The notes under the pieces were generated by a model that had not been told where the DNA came from, did not search any database, and was given only the letters and a program-made list of their open reading frames with translations. Of a stretch of 64,000 bases of DNA, positions 8,270-17,136 are shown piece by piece (positions within the stretch are counted from its first letter, which is position 1; each line of letters begins with the position of its first letter). A program made the position numbers and the translations under genes. The DNA lies in NCBI RefSeq assembly GCF_000293865.2, contig NZ_ALKN02000001.1:372001-436000 (forward strand). Direction: 5' to 3'. Source of the DNA: Limnohabitans sp. Rim28. Its GTDB lineage: Bacteria; Pseudomonadota; Gammaproteobacteria; Burkholderiales; Burkholderiaceae_C.

Positions 8270-8289
8270 TTTTTTTCACGGAGCTGCGC

Positions 8290-11196
8290 ATGCTGATGTC
8301 CACCCTCAAGCCCTTGGGCGAACTCGAAAACCCGTCCGAATTCATCGCCCGCCACATTGGCATCGGCGCTGCCGACGAACAGCACATGCTGGGTGTGATC
8401 GGTGAGGCGTCACGTCGGTCCCTGATCGAATCCATCGTGCCGCGCAGCATCGCCCGGGCACAAGCCATGGTCTTGCCTGCGCCCCTGACTGAAGCGGCAG
8501 CTCTGGCCGAACTCAAAGCCCTGGCGCAGAAAAACCGCTTGCTCAAAAGCCACATCGGCCAAGGCTATTACGGCACCCACACGCCGGGCGTGATTCTGCG
8601 CAACATCCTGGAAAACCCCGCTTGGTACACCGCCTACACGCCTTACCAAGCCGAGATTTCGCAAGGCCGCATGGAAGCATTGGTCAACTTCCAGACCATG
8701 GTGACCGACCTGACCGGCATGGCCATTGCCAACGCCTCCATGCTCGACGAGGCCACTGCGGCCGCCGAGGCCATGACCTTGGCGATGCGCACGGTCAAAA
8801 GCAAAAGCAAGGTCTTCGTGGTCTCACGCGCTTGCCATCCACAAACCATCGAGGTCATCCAGACCCGCGCCAAACCCTTGGGCATTGAGGTGCTGGTACC
8901 GCAGAGTGCCGACGCCTTCACCGCGGCGCTGAACGCTGAACACTTTGCCGCTCTGGTGCAGTACCCCTGTAGCACCGGGTTGGTGGAAGACCTCAGCGGC
9001 TATGCCGCACAAAGCCATGCGCAGTCGGCCGCCTTCATCGTGGCCGCTGACCTGCTGGCGCTCACGCTGCTCAAGCCCCCTGGCGACATGGGCGCCGACA
9101 TCGTGGTGGGCACCACGCAGCGCTTTGGCATGCCCATGGGCGCGGGTGGCCCGCACGCGGCTTACATGGCCTGCCGCGACGAGTACAAGCGCTCCCTGCC
9201 CGGCCGCTTGGTCGGCGTGAGCGTGGACGTGCATGGCCAACCCGCCTACCGCTTGGCACTGCAAACCCGCGAGCAACACATCCGCCGCGAAAAGGCCACG
9301 AGCAACATTTGCACCGCGCAGGTGCTCCCCGCCGTGGTGGCCAGCATGTACGCCGTGTACCACGGCCCCGAGGGCTTGAAGCGCATTGCGCGCCGCGTGG
9401 CGACCTACACCGCCATCTTCGCGCAAGGCTTGCAAAGCCTGGGCTACAAGCTGCGCAAAGACACCGCCTTTGACACCGTCTGGATCGCCATCGGCGAATC
9501 CTCGGCCTCGCTCATTCAGCGGGCCCTGCAAGCGGGCATCAACTTGCGCAAGGCTTGCGACAAGAGCGTGTCGATCTCGCTGGACGAAACCACCACGCGC
9601 GAGGACATCCAGGCCCTGTGGCAAGTGTTCGCCGCCGAATCAGCCAACCCGGGCCAGGCGCTGCCCAGCTTCGATGCGTTCGAAAAAGGCATCGAGCCCC
9701 TGATCCCCGAATCCCTGCGCCGCACCAGCCCCTTTCTGACTCACCCGGTGTTCAACCACTACCACTCTGAGACCGGCATGCTGCGCTACATCCGCCAGCT
9801 GTCCGACAAAGATTTGGCGCTGGACCGCAGCATGATCCCCTTGGGCAGCTGCACCATGAAGCTCAACGCCACCAGCGAGATGATCCCCATCACCTGGCCC
9901 GAATTTGCGGGCGTCCACCCCTTTGCCCCGGCCGACCAACTGGCGGGCTACCAACTGCTGGACCAGCAACTGCGCGACTGGCTGTGCCAGGCCACGGGTT
10001 ACAAAGGCATCAGCCTGCAGCCCAACGCAGGCAGCCAGGGCGAATACGCCGGTCTTTTGGTCATTCAGGCCTACCACCGCGCCCACGGCCAGGGCCACCG
10101 CAACATCTGCCTGATCCCGTCCAGTGCGCACGGCACCAACCCCGCCAGTGCCCAAATGGTCGGCATGACCGTGGTGGTCACCCAATGCGACGAGAACGGC
10201 AACGTGGACATGGCCGACCTGCAAGCCAAGTGCGAGCAACACAGCGCGAACCTGGCTGCCGTGATGATCACTTACCCCAGCACCCACGGGGTGTTTGAAA
10301 CCCAGGTCAAGCAGCTCTGCGAGCTGGTGCACCAGCACGGCGGGCGCGTGTACGTGGACGGCGCCAACATGAACGCCCTGGTGGGCGTGGCCGCACCGGG
10401 TGAGTTCGGCGGCGATGTGAGCCACCTGAACCTGCACAAGACCTTCTGCATTCCGCACGGCGGCGGTGGCCCCGGTGTGGGCCCTGTCTGCGTGGTCGAA
10501 GACCTGGTGCCCTATCTTCCGGGGCACGCCACCGGCGGTGTGCCGGTCAACGGTGTGGGCGCTGTCAGTGCCGCGCCTTTGGGCAATGCCGCCGTGCTGC
10601 CCATCAGCTGGATGTACTGCCGCATGATGGGTGCCGAAGGCCTGAAGCACGCGACCGAAGCGGCGATTTTGTCGGCCAACTACATCAGCAAGCGCCTGGC
10701 TGCGCACTACCCCACGCTCTACGCCAGTGACAGCGGCCATGTGGCCCACGAATGCATCTTGGATTTGCGCGGCCTCAAGGAGACCAGCGGCGTGATGGCC
10801 GAAGACGTGGCCAAACGTTTGATGGATTACGGCTTTCACGCACCCACGCTGAGCTTTCCGGTGGTCAACACCTTGATGGTGGAGCCCACCGAGAGCGAAA
10901 CCCTGCAAGAGCTGGACCGCTTCATCGACGCCATGATCGCCATCCGCGAAGAAATTCGTCAGGTGGAAAACGGCAGCTGGCCGCAGGACAACAACCCCCT
11001 GAAAAACGCGCCACACACAGCAGACAGTCTGCTGGGCAGCGAATGGAACCGGCCCTACAGCCGCGAGGTCGGTGCCGCGCAAGCCCAGCGCGTGCCCGGC
11101 AGCGTCAAGTACTGGCCACAAGTAGGCCGTGTCGACAACGTGTATGGCGACCGCAACCTGTTTTGCAGCTGCATTCCGCTGAGCGACTACGCCTGA
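8290..11196 (+). CDS. gcvP: Glycine dehydrogenase (decarboxylating), GcvP
   Basis: 968 residues, a fused full-length P protein (homodimeric type). It decarboxylates glycine with pyridoxal phosphate and loads the remaining aminomethyl group onto GcvH. The PLP-binding lysine is K717 in [17 protein letters not shown]. Other landmarks are [23 protein letters not shown] and [17 protein letters not shown]. The start is ATG 8290 ([13 protein letters not shown]), six bases after GGAG at 8280-8283; a second ATG at 8296 is possible. Third gene of the riboswitch-controlled operon. A long frame on the opposite strand (9640-11289) is a compositional shadow. Confidence 0.97.
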   Translation: MLMSTLKPLGELENPSEFIARHIGIGAADEQHMLGVIGEASRRSLIESIVPRSIARAQAMVLPAPLTEAAALAELKALAQKNRLLKSHIGQGYYGTHTPGVILRNILENPAWYTAYTPYQAEISQGRMEALVNFQTMVTDLTGMAIANASMLDEATAAAEAMTLAMRTVKSKSKVFVVSRACHPQTIEVIQTRAKPLGIEVLVPQSADAFTAALNAEHFAALVQYPCSTGLVEDLSGYAAQSHAQSAAFIVAADLLALTLLKPPGDMGADIVVGTTQRFGMPMGAGGPHAAYMACRDEYKRSLPGRLVGVSVDVHGQPAYRLALQTREQHIRREKATSNICTAQVLPAVVASMYAVYHGPEGLKRIARRVATYTAIFAQGLQSLGYKLRKDTAFDTVWIAIGESSASLIQRALQAGINLRKACDKSVSISLDETTTREDIQALWQVFAAESANPGQALPSFDAFEKGIEPLIPESLRRTSPFLTHPVFNHYHSETGMLRYIRQLSDKDLALDRSMIPLGSCTMKLNATSEMIPITWPEFAGVHPFAPADQLAGYQLLDQQLRDWLCQATGYKGISLQPNAGSQGEYAGLLVIQAYHRAHGQGHRNICLIPSSAHGTNPASAQMVGMTVVVTQCDENGNVDMADLQAKCEQHSANLAAVMITYPSTHGVFETQVKQLCELVHQHGGRVYVDGANMNALVGVAAPGEFGGDVSHLNLHKTFCIPHGGGGPGVGPVCVVEDLVPYLPGHATGGVPVNGVGAVSAAPLGNAAVLPISWMYCRMMGAEGLKHATEAAILSANYISKRLAAHYPTLYASDSGHVAHECILDLRGLKETSGVMAEDVAKRLMDYGFHAPTLSFPVVNTLMVEPTESETLQELDRFIDAMIAIREEIRQVENGSWPQDNNPLKNAPHTADSLLGSEWNRPYSREVGAAQAQRVPGSVKYWPQVGRVDNVYGDRNLFCSCIPLSDYA

Positions 11197-11238
11197 TCCA
11201 CGCGCAAAGGAAGACCCACACTTCAAAATCAAATACTC

Positions 11239-11433
11239 GCATCGGGAGAGACTGTCTGTCACAGCAGACAGCGCCGAAGGAGCAACCACCCCGGAAACTC
11301 TCAGGCCAAAGGACCGATGCAGGTCGACACATCCGTGTCAAAAACTCTGAAGAGCGCCCCGGCTTCGTCAGCCGGGTCCACCGCAGGAGCAAGCCGAACC
11401 CCGTTCGGTGAATCTCTCAGGTTTCAAACAGAG
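11239..11433 (+). promoter_or_regulatory. Second tandem glycine riboswitch, upstream of dadA-like gene
   Basis: The first aptamer (11239-11320) has P1 GCATCGG/CCGATGC, the GGAGAG start, GCCGAAGGAGCAACC and the closing AAACTCTCAGGCCAAAGGACC. The second (11345-11433) has P1 CTCTG/CAGAG, GAAGAGCG in place of GGAGAG, CACCGCAGGAGCAAGCC and AATCTCTCAGGTTTCAAACAG. The second aptamer thus departs slightly from consensus. The linker to the next start (11434-11505) shows no hairpin followed by a T tract, only a small CACA/TGTG hairpin, so control may be translational or Rho-dependent. It sits 42 bp after gcvP but controls a separate oxidase/acetyltransferase pair. Confidence 0.92.
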
Positions 11434-11505
11434 GGGGTCATGCAGAACACATCCGGTGTGCCGCGTGTCCACTTGTTTGAGACGTCTTAAAGAGAGAGAA
11501 GCTCC

Positions 11506-12765
11506 ATGAAAAAACACATGGTTGTCATCGGCGGCGGCATCACCGGCGTCACATCCGCCTATGCCCTGGTTCAACAGGGTTTTGAGGTCACCCTCATCGA
11601 GAAGAACCGCTACCCCGGCATGGAAACGTCCTATGCCAATGGCGGCCAGTTGTCCGCCTCCAATGCCGAGGTCTGGACCCACCCCTCCACCATCATCAAG
11701 GGCCTGAAGTGGATGCTCAAAAGCGATGCCCCCTTGCTGATGAACCCCACCCCCACCTGGCACAAACTCAGCTGGATGGCCGAATTCATGGCCGCCATGC
11801 CCAAGTACCGGGACAACACCATCGCCACCGCGCAGCTGGCCGTCGAATCGCGCGCGCACCACTTTGCCTGGGCCCAGGCCGAGGGCATCGAGTTCGACCA
11901 CAAGCGCGAAGGCATCCTGCATTTTTACCGTGACAAAAAAGGCTTTGACCATGCCGGCCAAGTCTCCAAGCTGCTGGCCCAAGGCGGCTTGCCCCGCCGC
12001 GCGGTGACGCCCGAAGAGATCAAAGCCATCGAGCCCACCCTGCATGGGAGCTACTACGGTGGCTACTTCACCGAAAGCGACTCGACCGGCGACATCCACA
12101 AGTTCACCTACGGCCTGGCCAAGGCGTGCGAGCGCCTGGGCGTCAAGATCCTCAACGAACACGAAGTCCTGAGCGTGGCCGCCAACGGGCAAAGCGCTTT
12201 CGTGCAGGTCAAGCATGCCGGGGAGACCGACTCGCTGACCTTTGACGGCATCGTGGTTTGTGCTGGCGTGCATGGCCGCCGCCTGGCCGCGCAGCTGGGT
12301 GACCGCCTGAACATCTACCCTGTCAAGGGCTACTCGATCACCGTCAACCTGCCCGACGGTGCCAGCCAGGCCGCAGCGCCACAGGTCAGCCTGCTCGACG
12401 ACGAGACCAAGCTGGTCACCAGCCGCTTGGGCGATGACCGCTTCCGCGTGGCGGGCACCGCAGAATTCAACGGCCTCAACCTGGACATCCGCGCCGACCG
12501 CATCCAGCCCCTGATCCAGTGGGTCAACCAGTGCTTCCCAGGCATCGACACCCGCAAGGTGGTGCCGTGGGCCGGCCTGCGCCCCATGATGCCCAACATG
12601 CTGCCGCGCGTGGGCCCGGGCAAAAAAGCCAACGTGTTCTACAACACCGGCCACGGCCACCTGGGCTGGACGCTGAGTGCCATCACAGCGCACCAATTGG
12701 CGGGCCATGTGATGGCCGGTATGAAGGACAATGTGCGCTCCTTCATGACCCCTGCCACCGCCTGA
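11506..12765 (+). CDS. dadA: DadA-like D-amino acid dehydrogenase / glycine oxidase-type FAD oxidoreductase
   Basis: 419 residues of the DAO superfamily. The N-terminal Rossmann motif is VVIGGGITGVTSAYAL at residues 6-21, followed by the DadA-typical YANGGQLSASNAEVW. The C-terminal FAD-binding part contains WAGLRPMMPNMLPRVG and YNTGHGHLGWTLS. Known DadA oxidises D-amino acids, passing electrons to the respiratory chain. Control by a glycine riboswitch suggests glycine, or a product of glycine overflow, is the relevant substrate here (inference). Ribosome-binding AGAGAGAAG precedes ATG 11506. The GNAT gene follows after 2 bp. No alanine racemase gene, the usual partner of dadA, is seen nearby. 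Confidence 0.9.
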   Translation: MKKHMVVIGGGITGVTSAYALVQQGFEVTLIEKNRYPGMETSYANGGQLSASNAEVWTHPSTIIKGLKWMLKSDAPLLMNPTPTWHKLSWMAEFMAAMPKYRDNTIATAQLAVESRAHHFAWAQAEGIEFDHKREGILHFYRDKKGFDHAGQVSKLLAQGGLPRRAVTPEEIKAIEPTLHGSYYGGYFTESDSTGDIHKFTYGLAKACERLGVKILNEHEVLSVAANGQSAFVQVKHAGETDSLTFDGIVVCAGVHGRRLAAQLGDRLNIYPVKGYSITVNLPDGASQAAAPQVSLLDDETKLVTSRLGDDRFRVAGTAEFNGLNLDIRADRIQPLIQWVNQCFPGIDTRKVVPWAGLRPMMPNMLPRVGPGKKANVFYNTGHGHLGWTLSAITAHQLAGHVMAGMKDNVRSFMTPATA

Positions 12766-12767
12766 TC

Positions 12768-13271
12768 ATGCCGCTGCACATCCTGCCTGTTGATTACCAA
12801 AACCCTGCACACCGCCAAGCGCTGGTGATGTTGCTGGACGCCTACGCCCAAGACCCGATGGGCGGGGGTGAGCCACTGGCGCAGGATGTGAAAGCCCGGC
12901 TGTGCGACGACTTGGCCGCGCGCACTGACGCGGCCAGCTTCATCGCTTGGCTGGACGGTGCACCGGTGGGGTTGGTCAATTGCATCGAGGGCTATTCCAC
13001 CTTCAAGGCCCAGCCCCTGATGAACATCCACGACATCGCCGTGCTGCCAGGTCACCGGGGTGCGGGGGTCGGCCAGGCCCTGCTGGCGGCGGCCGAGCAA
13101 CACGCCCAAGCGCGTGGCTGCTGCAAGCTCACGCTGGAAGTGCTCACGGGCAACACGCGGGCCTTGAAGAGTTACCTCGGCTTTGGCTTTGCGCCTTATG
13201 CGCTGGACCCGGCGGCGGGCCAAGCCAGCTTCATGCAGAAGTGGCTTTCGCCAGCTGCCATTGCTCCTTGA
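12768..13271 (+). CDS. GNAT-family N-acetyltransferase
   Basis: 167 residues with a single GNAT domain. The acetyl-CoA binding motif A is visible as VLPGHRGAGVGQALL near residues 92-106, followed by motif B features (LTLEVLTGNTRALKSYLGFGF). It starts at ATG 12768, 2 bp after the dadA stop, so it is very likely in the same riboswitch-controlled transcript. Its substrate is unknown; an amine or amino acid linked to glycine metabolism is possible. The last 41 bp overlap, on the opposite strand, the 3' end of the J-domain gene, an unusually long convergent overlap. Confidence 0.88.
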   Translation: MPLHILPVDYQNPAHRQALVMLLDAYAQDPMGGGEPLAQDVKARLCDDLAARTDAASFIAWLDGAPVGLVNCIEGYSTFKAQPLMNIHDIAVLPGHRGAGVGQALLAAAEQHAQARGCCKLTLEVLTGNTRALKSYLGFGFAPYALDPAAGQASFMQKWLSPAAIAP

Positions 13272-14391
13272 GCCAACGCTTGAGCTCGGCCTCGTTCTCA
13301 ATGCGGCGCAGGTCCGAGGCCAGGCTGTCAGCGATCTGGCGCTGATCGGCCTGTAGGCGCTGCAGCGACTGGGTCAGCGCCGCCTCGTCGGCATCGGCGC
13401 GCACCGGCACGCACAACTCGCGGCTCAAGCGGCTTTCCAACTGATCCAGATCGTCTTCCAACGCGGCCACTTGCTCTTTGAGCAAGACCGACATGGCGAT
13501 CAACTTGTCGTCAGCCATGCGGGCCGCACTTTGGGGGCCGCCCTGCGTGACCTGCATTTGCAGGCGCAGCAAGGTGGTCAGGTCGTTTTTTTCATAAGCG
13601 GCGTTGACCTCGCTCATCAGCGCGGTTTTGCGCAGACGCGCTTGTTCGTCGGGCTCGCGGTCCGGGTGAAGGGCACTGGCCAGTTGCCTGAAAATGGTGC
13701 GGATGGCGCTTTTGGCGTCCAGCTCGCGCAGCATGGCGACGGGCAGTTCGCCTGTTTCGGCGGCAGCACTTTTCTTTTGCGCTTGTTTTTGTGCTTTTCG
13801 GGCCGCGCGCTTGGCGGCCTTGCGCGCTTCATTGGCCTCTTGCTGCGCTTGCCACTGGCGCATGCCCGCCTGCATCATCTCTTCAGGTGTTTGGTATTGA
13901 CTGGGCTTGTTGAGCGGCTGGCCGAGCGCTTCTTCGATTCGCTCGCGCAAGCGCTGCGCGGCCTCGGCCTGTTCTTCGGCGGCTTCCTGCGTGTCTTCTT
14001 CGCTCACGTACAAGTCGGACAAAGCCTGCACTTGCGGGTCAGCACTGGCGGACAATTGGTCGATCAAACCCCGCACCAGTCCCCGGGCCATGCGCTGCTG
14101 CCGATCGGTGAAGTCGGTCGTTTGCAAGCGTTCGTGCACCCAGAGCAGCAGGCTCTTGCGGTGCACCTGCGCCTGTTGCACCCACTCGCGCAGGGCCTGA
14201 ATGTGCGCATAACGGTGCTGGTCAGACCAAGCTTCCAGGCGCTGAATCAGCCCCGACAGCCGCTCGATCTGGGCCAGCAAGTCGTTGAAGCGCTGCTGAG
14301 CAGGGGTGAGTGGGGCTTGGGCCGAGGCCTGCACCATCAGGATGGACAAAGCAGGGGGCGTGGCTGGGAGCGCGTCGGGCAAAAGAGGCAT
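13231..14391 (-). CDS. J-domain protein with coiled-coil regions
   Basis: About 386 residues if started at ATG 14391; ATG 14337 (MVQASAQAPLTPAQQ) is an alternative, and neither has a clear ribosome-binding site. A J-domain-like segment is in the middle to C-terminal half: SAIRTIFRQLASALHPDREP carries the HPD tripeptide that stimulates Hsp70, followed by MSEVNAAYEKNDL. Flanking parts are charged and probably coiled-coil, including an Ala/Lys/Gln-rich linker (KAAKRAARKAQKQAQKK). No Cys-rich zinc domain or DnaJ C-terminal domain is present, so it is an atypical Hsp40-like co-chaperone whose client is unknown. It overlaps the GNAT gene end by 41 bp and is divergent from the radical SAM gene. Confidence 0.75.
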   Translation of the reverse strand: MPLLPDALPATPPALSILMVQASAQAPLTPAQQRFNDLLAQIERLSGLIQRLEAWSDQHRYAHIQALREWVQQAQVHRKSLLLWVHERLQTTDFTDRQQRMARGLVRGLIDQLSASADPQVQALSDLYVSEEDTQEAAEEQAEAAQRLRERIEEALGQPLNKPSQYQTPEEMMQAGMRQWQAQQEANEARKAAKRAARKAQKQAQKKSAAAETGELPVAMLRELDAKSAIRTIFRQLASALHPDREPDEQARLRKTALMSEVNAAYEKNDLTTLLRLQMQVTQGGPQSAARMADDKLIAMSVLLKEQVAALEDDLDQLESRLSRELCVPVRADADEAALTQSLQRLQADQRQIADSLASDLRRIENEAELKRWLKEQWQLAKATSA

Positions 14392-14414
14392 CCAAAAAGT
14401 CAAATCATGCCTAG

Positions 14415-14466
14415 CAGCTGGGCTGTGGGATGTTAACGCCCCTGAGGCCGTTGATAATCCCAGCTG
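14415..14466. repeat. Inverted repeat between divergent J-protein and radical SAM genes
   Basis: CAGCTGGG (14415-14422) and its exact reverse complement CCCAGCTG (14459-14466) are separated by 36 bp in the ~100-bp divergent promoter region. This is a possible two-site operator or simply a cruciform-forming repeat. Confidence 0.35.
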
Positions 14467-14488
14467 TGACCCGAAAACCACCCGCCTG

Positions 14489-16414
14489 ATGCCCAGCCCC
14501 ACCCCCCTCAAAGTGCTCAGCCTCATCCCGCCGATGACGCAGCTGAACACGCCCTACCCGTCCACGGCCTACCTGACGGGTTTTTTGCGTTCACGGGGTT
14601 TGGATGCGGTGCAAGAGGATTTGGCCCTGGCCACCGTGCTGGCCTTGCTCAACCGCCAAGGCCTGACCGATCTGCGCGACGCAGCGCTGGCTTTGCCACT
14701 CGAAGAGCGCTCGGGCCCGGTGAACTTCTTTCTGGACCACTTCCACGATTACGCCGTCAGCATCGGGCCGGTGATCGCCTTTTTGCAGGGCCGCGACAGC
14801 ACGCTGAGCCACCGCATTGCAGGCCGGGGCTTTTTGCCCGAAGGCCCGCGCTTTGCCGCGCTCGACGCCTACGACGACGATGGCACCGGCGACCCGATCG
14901 GCTGGGCTTTTGGCGCCTTAGGACAGACCGACCGCGCTCGGCACCTGGCCACGCTGTATTTGAACGACCTGGCCGATGTGCTGCGCGACGCTGTCGATGA
15001 GGGTTTCGAGTTCGTGCGCTACGCCGAGCGCCTGGCCGCGAGCCAGCCCAGTTTTGACGCACTGGCAGAGGCCTTGGCCGAGCCGCCGAATTTGATCGAC
15101 GCCACGCTGGAGCGCTTGGCCCTGCAGGCTGTTGAGCGCCACCAGCCCAGCCTGGTGTTGTTGTCGGTGCCCTTTCCTGGCTCGGTCTATGCGGCCTTTC
15201 GCATCGCGCAGTGCCTCAAACGGGCGCACCCCAGCATCCGCATTGGCCTGGGTGGCGGCTTTGTGAACACCGAGCTGCGTGAGTTGAAAGACGCCCGCGT
15301 CTTCGACCATGTCGATTTCGTCACGCTCGACGGCGGCGAGCGCCCACTGCTCAGCCTGATCGAGCACCTGCAAGGCCAACGCAGCGCACAACGCCTGCAA
15401 CGCACCTTCATCCGCAATGACGCAGGCCAGGTGCAGTACATCAACTTGGCTGAGCCCGACATCGCTTTTGAAGACGTGGGCACGGCCACTTGGGATGGCC
15501 TGCCGCTGCACCAATACCTGTCCTTGCTGGACATGCTCAACCCGATGAACCGGCTGTGGAGCGACGGGCGCTGGAACAAACTCACCGTGGCGCACGGCTG
15601 CTACTGGAAAAAATGCAGCTTTTGCGATGTGAGCCTGGACTACATCAGCCGCTACGAAACCGCGCAGGCCAGCACCCTGGTGGACCGCATCGAGCAGATC
15701 GTGGCCGAGACGGGCCAGACCGGGTTTCACTTGGTGGACGAAGCCGCCCCCCCCAAAGCCCTCAAGGCCCTGGCCGAAGAGCTGCTGCGCCGGGGCGTGC
15801 AAATCTCGTGGTGGGGCAACATCCGCTTTGAGAAAACCTTCACGCCCGAGCTGTGCGAACTGCTGGCGCAAAGTGGCTGCATCGCCATGTCGGGCGGGCT
15901 CGAAGTGGCGTCGGACCGCTTGCTTCAGCTGATGAAAAAAGGCGTCTCGGTCGAGCAGGTGGCCCAAGTCACCAAAGGCTTTGCCGACGCGGGCGTGCTG
16001 GTGCACGCCTACCTGATGTACGGCTTTCCGACGCAAACCGTGCAAGACACGGTGGACGCGCTCGAATACGTGCGCCAGTTGTTTGAAAACGGCTGCATCC
16101 ACAGCGGTTTTTTCCACCGCTTTGTCTGCACCGTGCATTCGCCCGTGGGCCTGAACCCCGAGGCCTACGGCGTGACGCTGCTGCCCTTGCCCGAAGGCAC
16201 CTTTGCCAAAAACGATGTGGGTTTTGTCGATCCCACCCCCATGCCCCCTGGCGTGGACCACGACCTGCTGGGCCAGGGCCTGAAAAAAGCCATCTACAAC
16301 TTCATGCACGGCGTGGGGGTGGACAACGATGTGCGCCAGTGGTTTAAGCTGCCCAAGGGGCAATGCCCCAAAACCACTGTGCCGCGCCACAAGATTGCCA
16401 AGGCGCTGGGCTGA
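14489..16414 (+). CDS. Radical SAM protein with B12-binding-type N-terminal domain
   Basis: 641 residues. The N-terminal ~270 residues look like a cobalamin-binding-type fold (VLSLIPPMTQLNTPYPS start; IGLGGGFVNTELREL near the middle). The radical SAM domain follows, with its cluster motif in AHGCYWKKCSFCDVS. The spacing is C-x4-C-x2-C rather than the canonical C-x3-C-x2-C. Later motifs are WWGNIRFEKTF, SGGLEVASDRLLQLMKKG and YGFPTQTVQDTVDALEY, typical of the superfamily's SAM-binding barrel. Reaction unknown; methyl transfer or ring rearrangement are common in B12-radical SAM enzymes. The start at ATG 14489 has no strong ribosome-binding site. It stands alone and is convergent with the SDR of the next operon. 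Confidence 0.88.
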   Translation: MPSPTPLKVLSLIPPMTQLNTPYPSTAYLTGFLRSRGLDAVQEDLALATVLALLNRQGLTDLRDAALALPLEERSGPVNFFLDHFHDYAVSIGPVIAFLQGRDSTLSHRIAGRGFLPEGPRFAALDAYDDDGTGDPIGWAFGALGQTDRARHLATLYLNDLADVLRDAVDEGFEFVRYAERLAASQPSFDALAEALAEPPNLIDATLERLALQAVERHQPSLVLLSVPFPGSVYAAFRIAQCLKRAHPSIRIGLGGGFVNTELRELKDARVFDHVDFVTLDGGERPLLSLIEHLQGQRSAQRLQRTFIRNDAGQVQYINLAEPDIAFEDVGTATWDGLPLHQYLSLLDMLNPMNRLWSDGRWNKLTVAHGCYWKKCSFCDVSLDYISRYETAQASTLVDRIEQIVAETGQTGFHLVDEAAPPKALKALAEELLRRGVQISWWGNIRFEKTFTPELCELLAQSGCIAMSGGLEVASDRLLQLMKKGVSVEQVAQVTKGFADAGVLVHAYLMYGFPTQTVQDTVDALEYVRQLFENGCIHSGFFHRFVCTVHSPVGLNPEAYGVTLLPLPEGTFAKNDVGFVDPTPMPPGVDHDLLGQGLKKAIYNFMHGVGVDNDVRQWFKLPKGQCPKTTVPRHKIAKALG

Positions 16415-16437
16415 TCACGCCACTCAGCCCAGGCGCA

Positions 16438-17136
16438 TCACCAAGGGATGTGCTGACCCTGATGGTCCACAAACTGCGCGCGCCCGGTGGGCTGCAAGCC
16501 ATCGAGCGTGGCCAGCAAACGCTGGGCTGACGCGTCAGGGTGCAGGGCATCCTGGCCCACAAAGGGATGGCTCAAGGCCGATTGCACCGTGCCCGGCTGC
16601 AAAGCGGCCACCACCAGCAAGGGCCTGCGCCGCGACAACTCGATGGCCGCCGTTTGCAGCAGCATGTTGAGTGCCGCCTTGGCCGCCCGGTAACCGTACC
16701 AACCACCCTTGCGGTTGTCTTCAATGCTGCCCACCCGTGCCGACAGCTTGCCCCAAATCACCCGCTGCCCAGACGCCAGCAAAGGCGCGAAGTGCTTGAG
16801 CAAAAGACCAGGGCCCACCGCATTCAAGTGCATGGCGTTGAGAAAATGCGTGGCATCGAGTTCGTCCAGGCGCTTTTCGGGGCCACGCCCATTCAGCGTC
16901 AAGGCCCCCGTGGCGTCCAGCACCAAATGAAAAGGCCCCTGCCCGGCCAGCGCCTGCGCACAGGCTGCAAGGCTGGGCTCGTCCAGCAGGTCCAGGCCCG
17001 GTGTGCTTTGGCGCGACACGCCGCACACTGAAGCGCAGCGCGGGTCGCTTTGCAATTGCTGCAACAAGGCGCTGCCGATGGCACCGCTCGCACCCACCAC
17101 CAAGGCGCGGTAGCCATCGGGCAAGGAATGCATCAT
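16438..17136 (-). CDS. Short-chain dehydrogenase, C-factor-like
   Basis: 232 residues with an SDR-type nucleotide site VVGASGAIGSALL near residue 13. The catalytic Tyr/Lys is probably in YGYRAAKAALNM. The usual NNAG motif is replaced by LDATGAL. It resembles C-factor/CsgA-type SDRs, a group of mostly uncharacterised small oxidoreductases. It is the last gene of a five-gene minus-strand operon. Two adjacent ATGs (17136 and 17133) overlap the SUMF1-like gene stop by 4 or 1 nt. Substrate unknown. Confidence 0.8.
   Translation of the reverse strand: MMHSLPDGYRALVVGASGAIGSALLQQLQSDPRCASVCGVSRQSTPGLDLLDEPSLAACAQALAGQGPFHLVLDATGALTLNGRGPEKRLDELDATHFLNAMHLNAVGPGLLLKHFAPLLASGQRVIWGKLSARVGSIEDNRKGGWYGYRAAKAALNMLLQTAAIELSRRRPLLVVAALQPGTVQSALSHPFVGQDALHPDASAQRLLATLDGLQPTGRAQFVDHQGQHIPW

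Noticed and set aside
9640..11289. A 549-codon open frame on the minus strand opposite gcvP
   Set aside because: Rich in His/Gly/Val with no recognisable motif; it mirrors the third-codon GC bias of gcvP, which is fully functional on the other strand.
11434..11505. Transcription terminator in the second riboswitch platform
   Set aside because: Only a 4-bp CACA/TGTG hairpin without a T tract was found.
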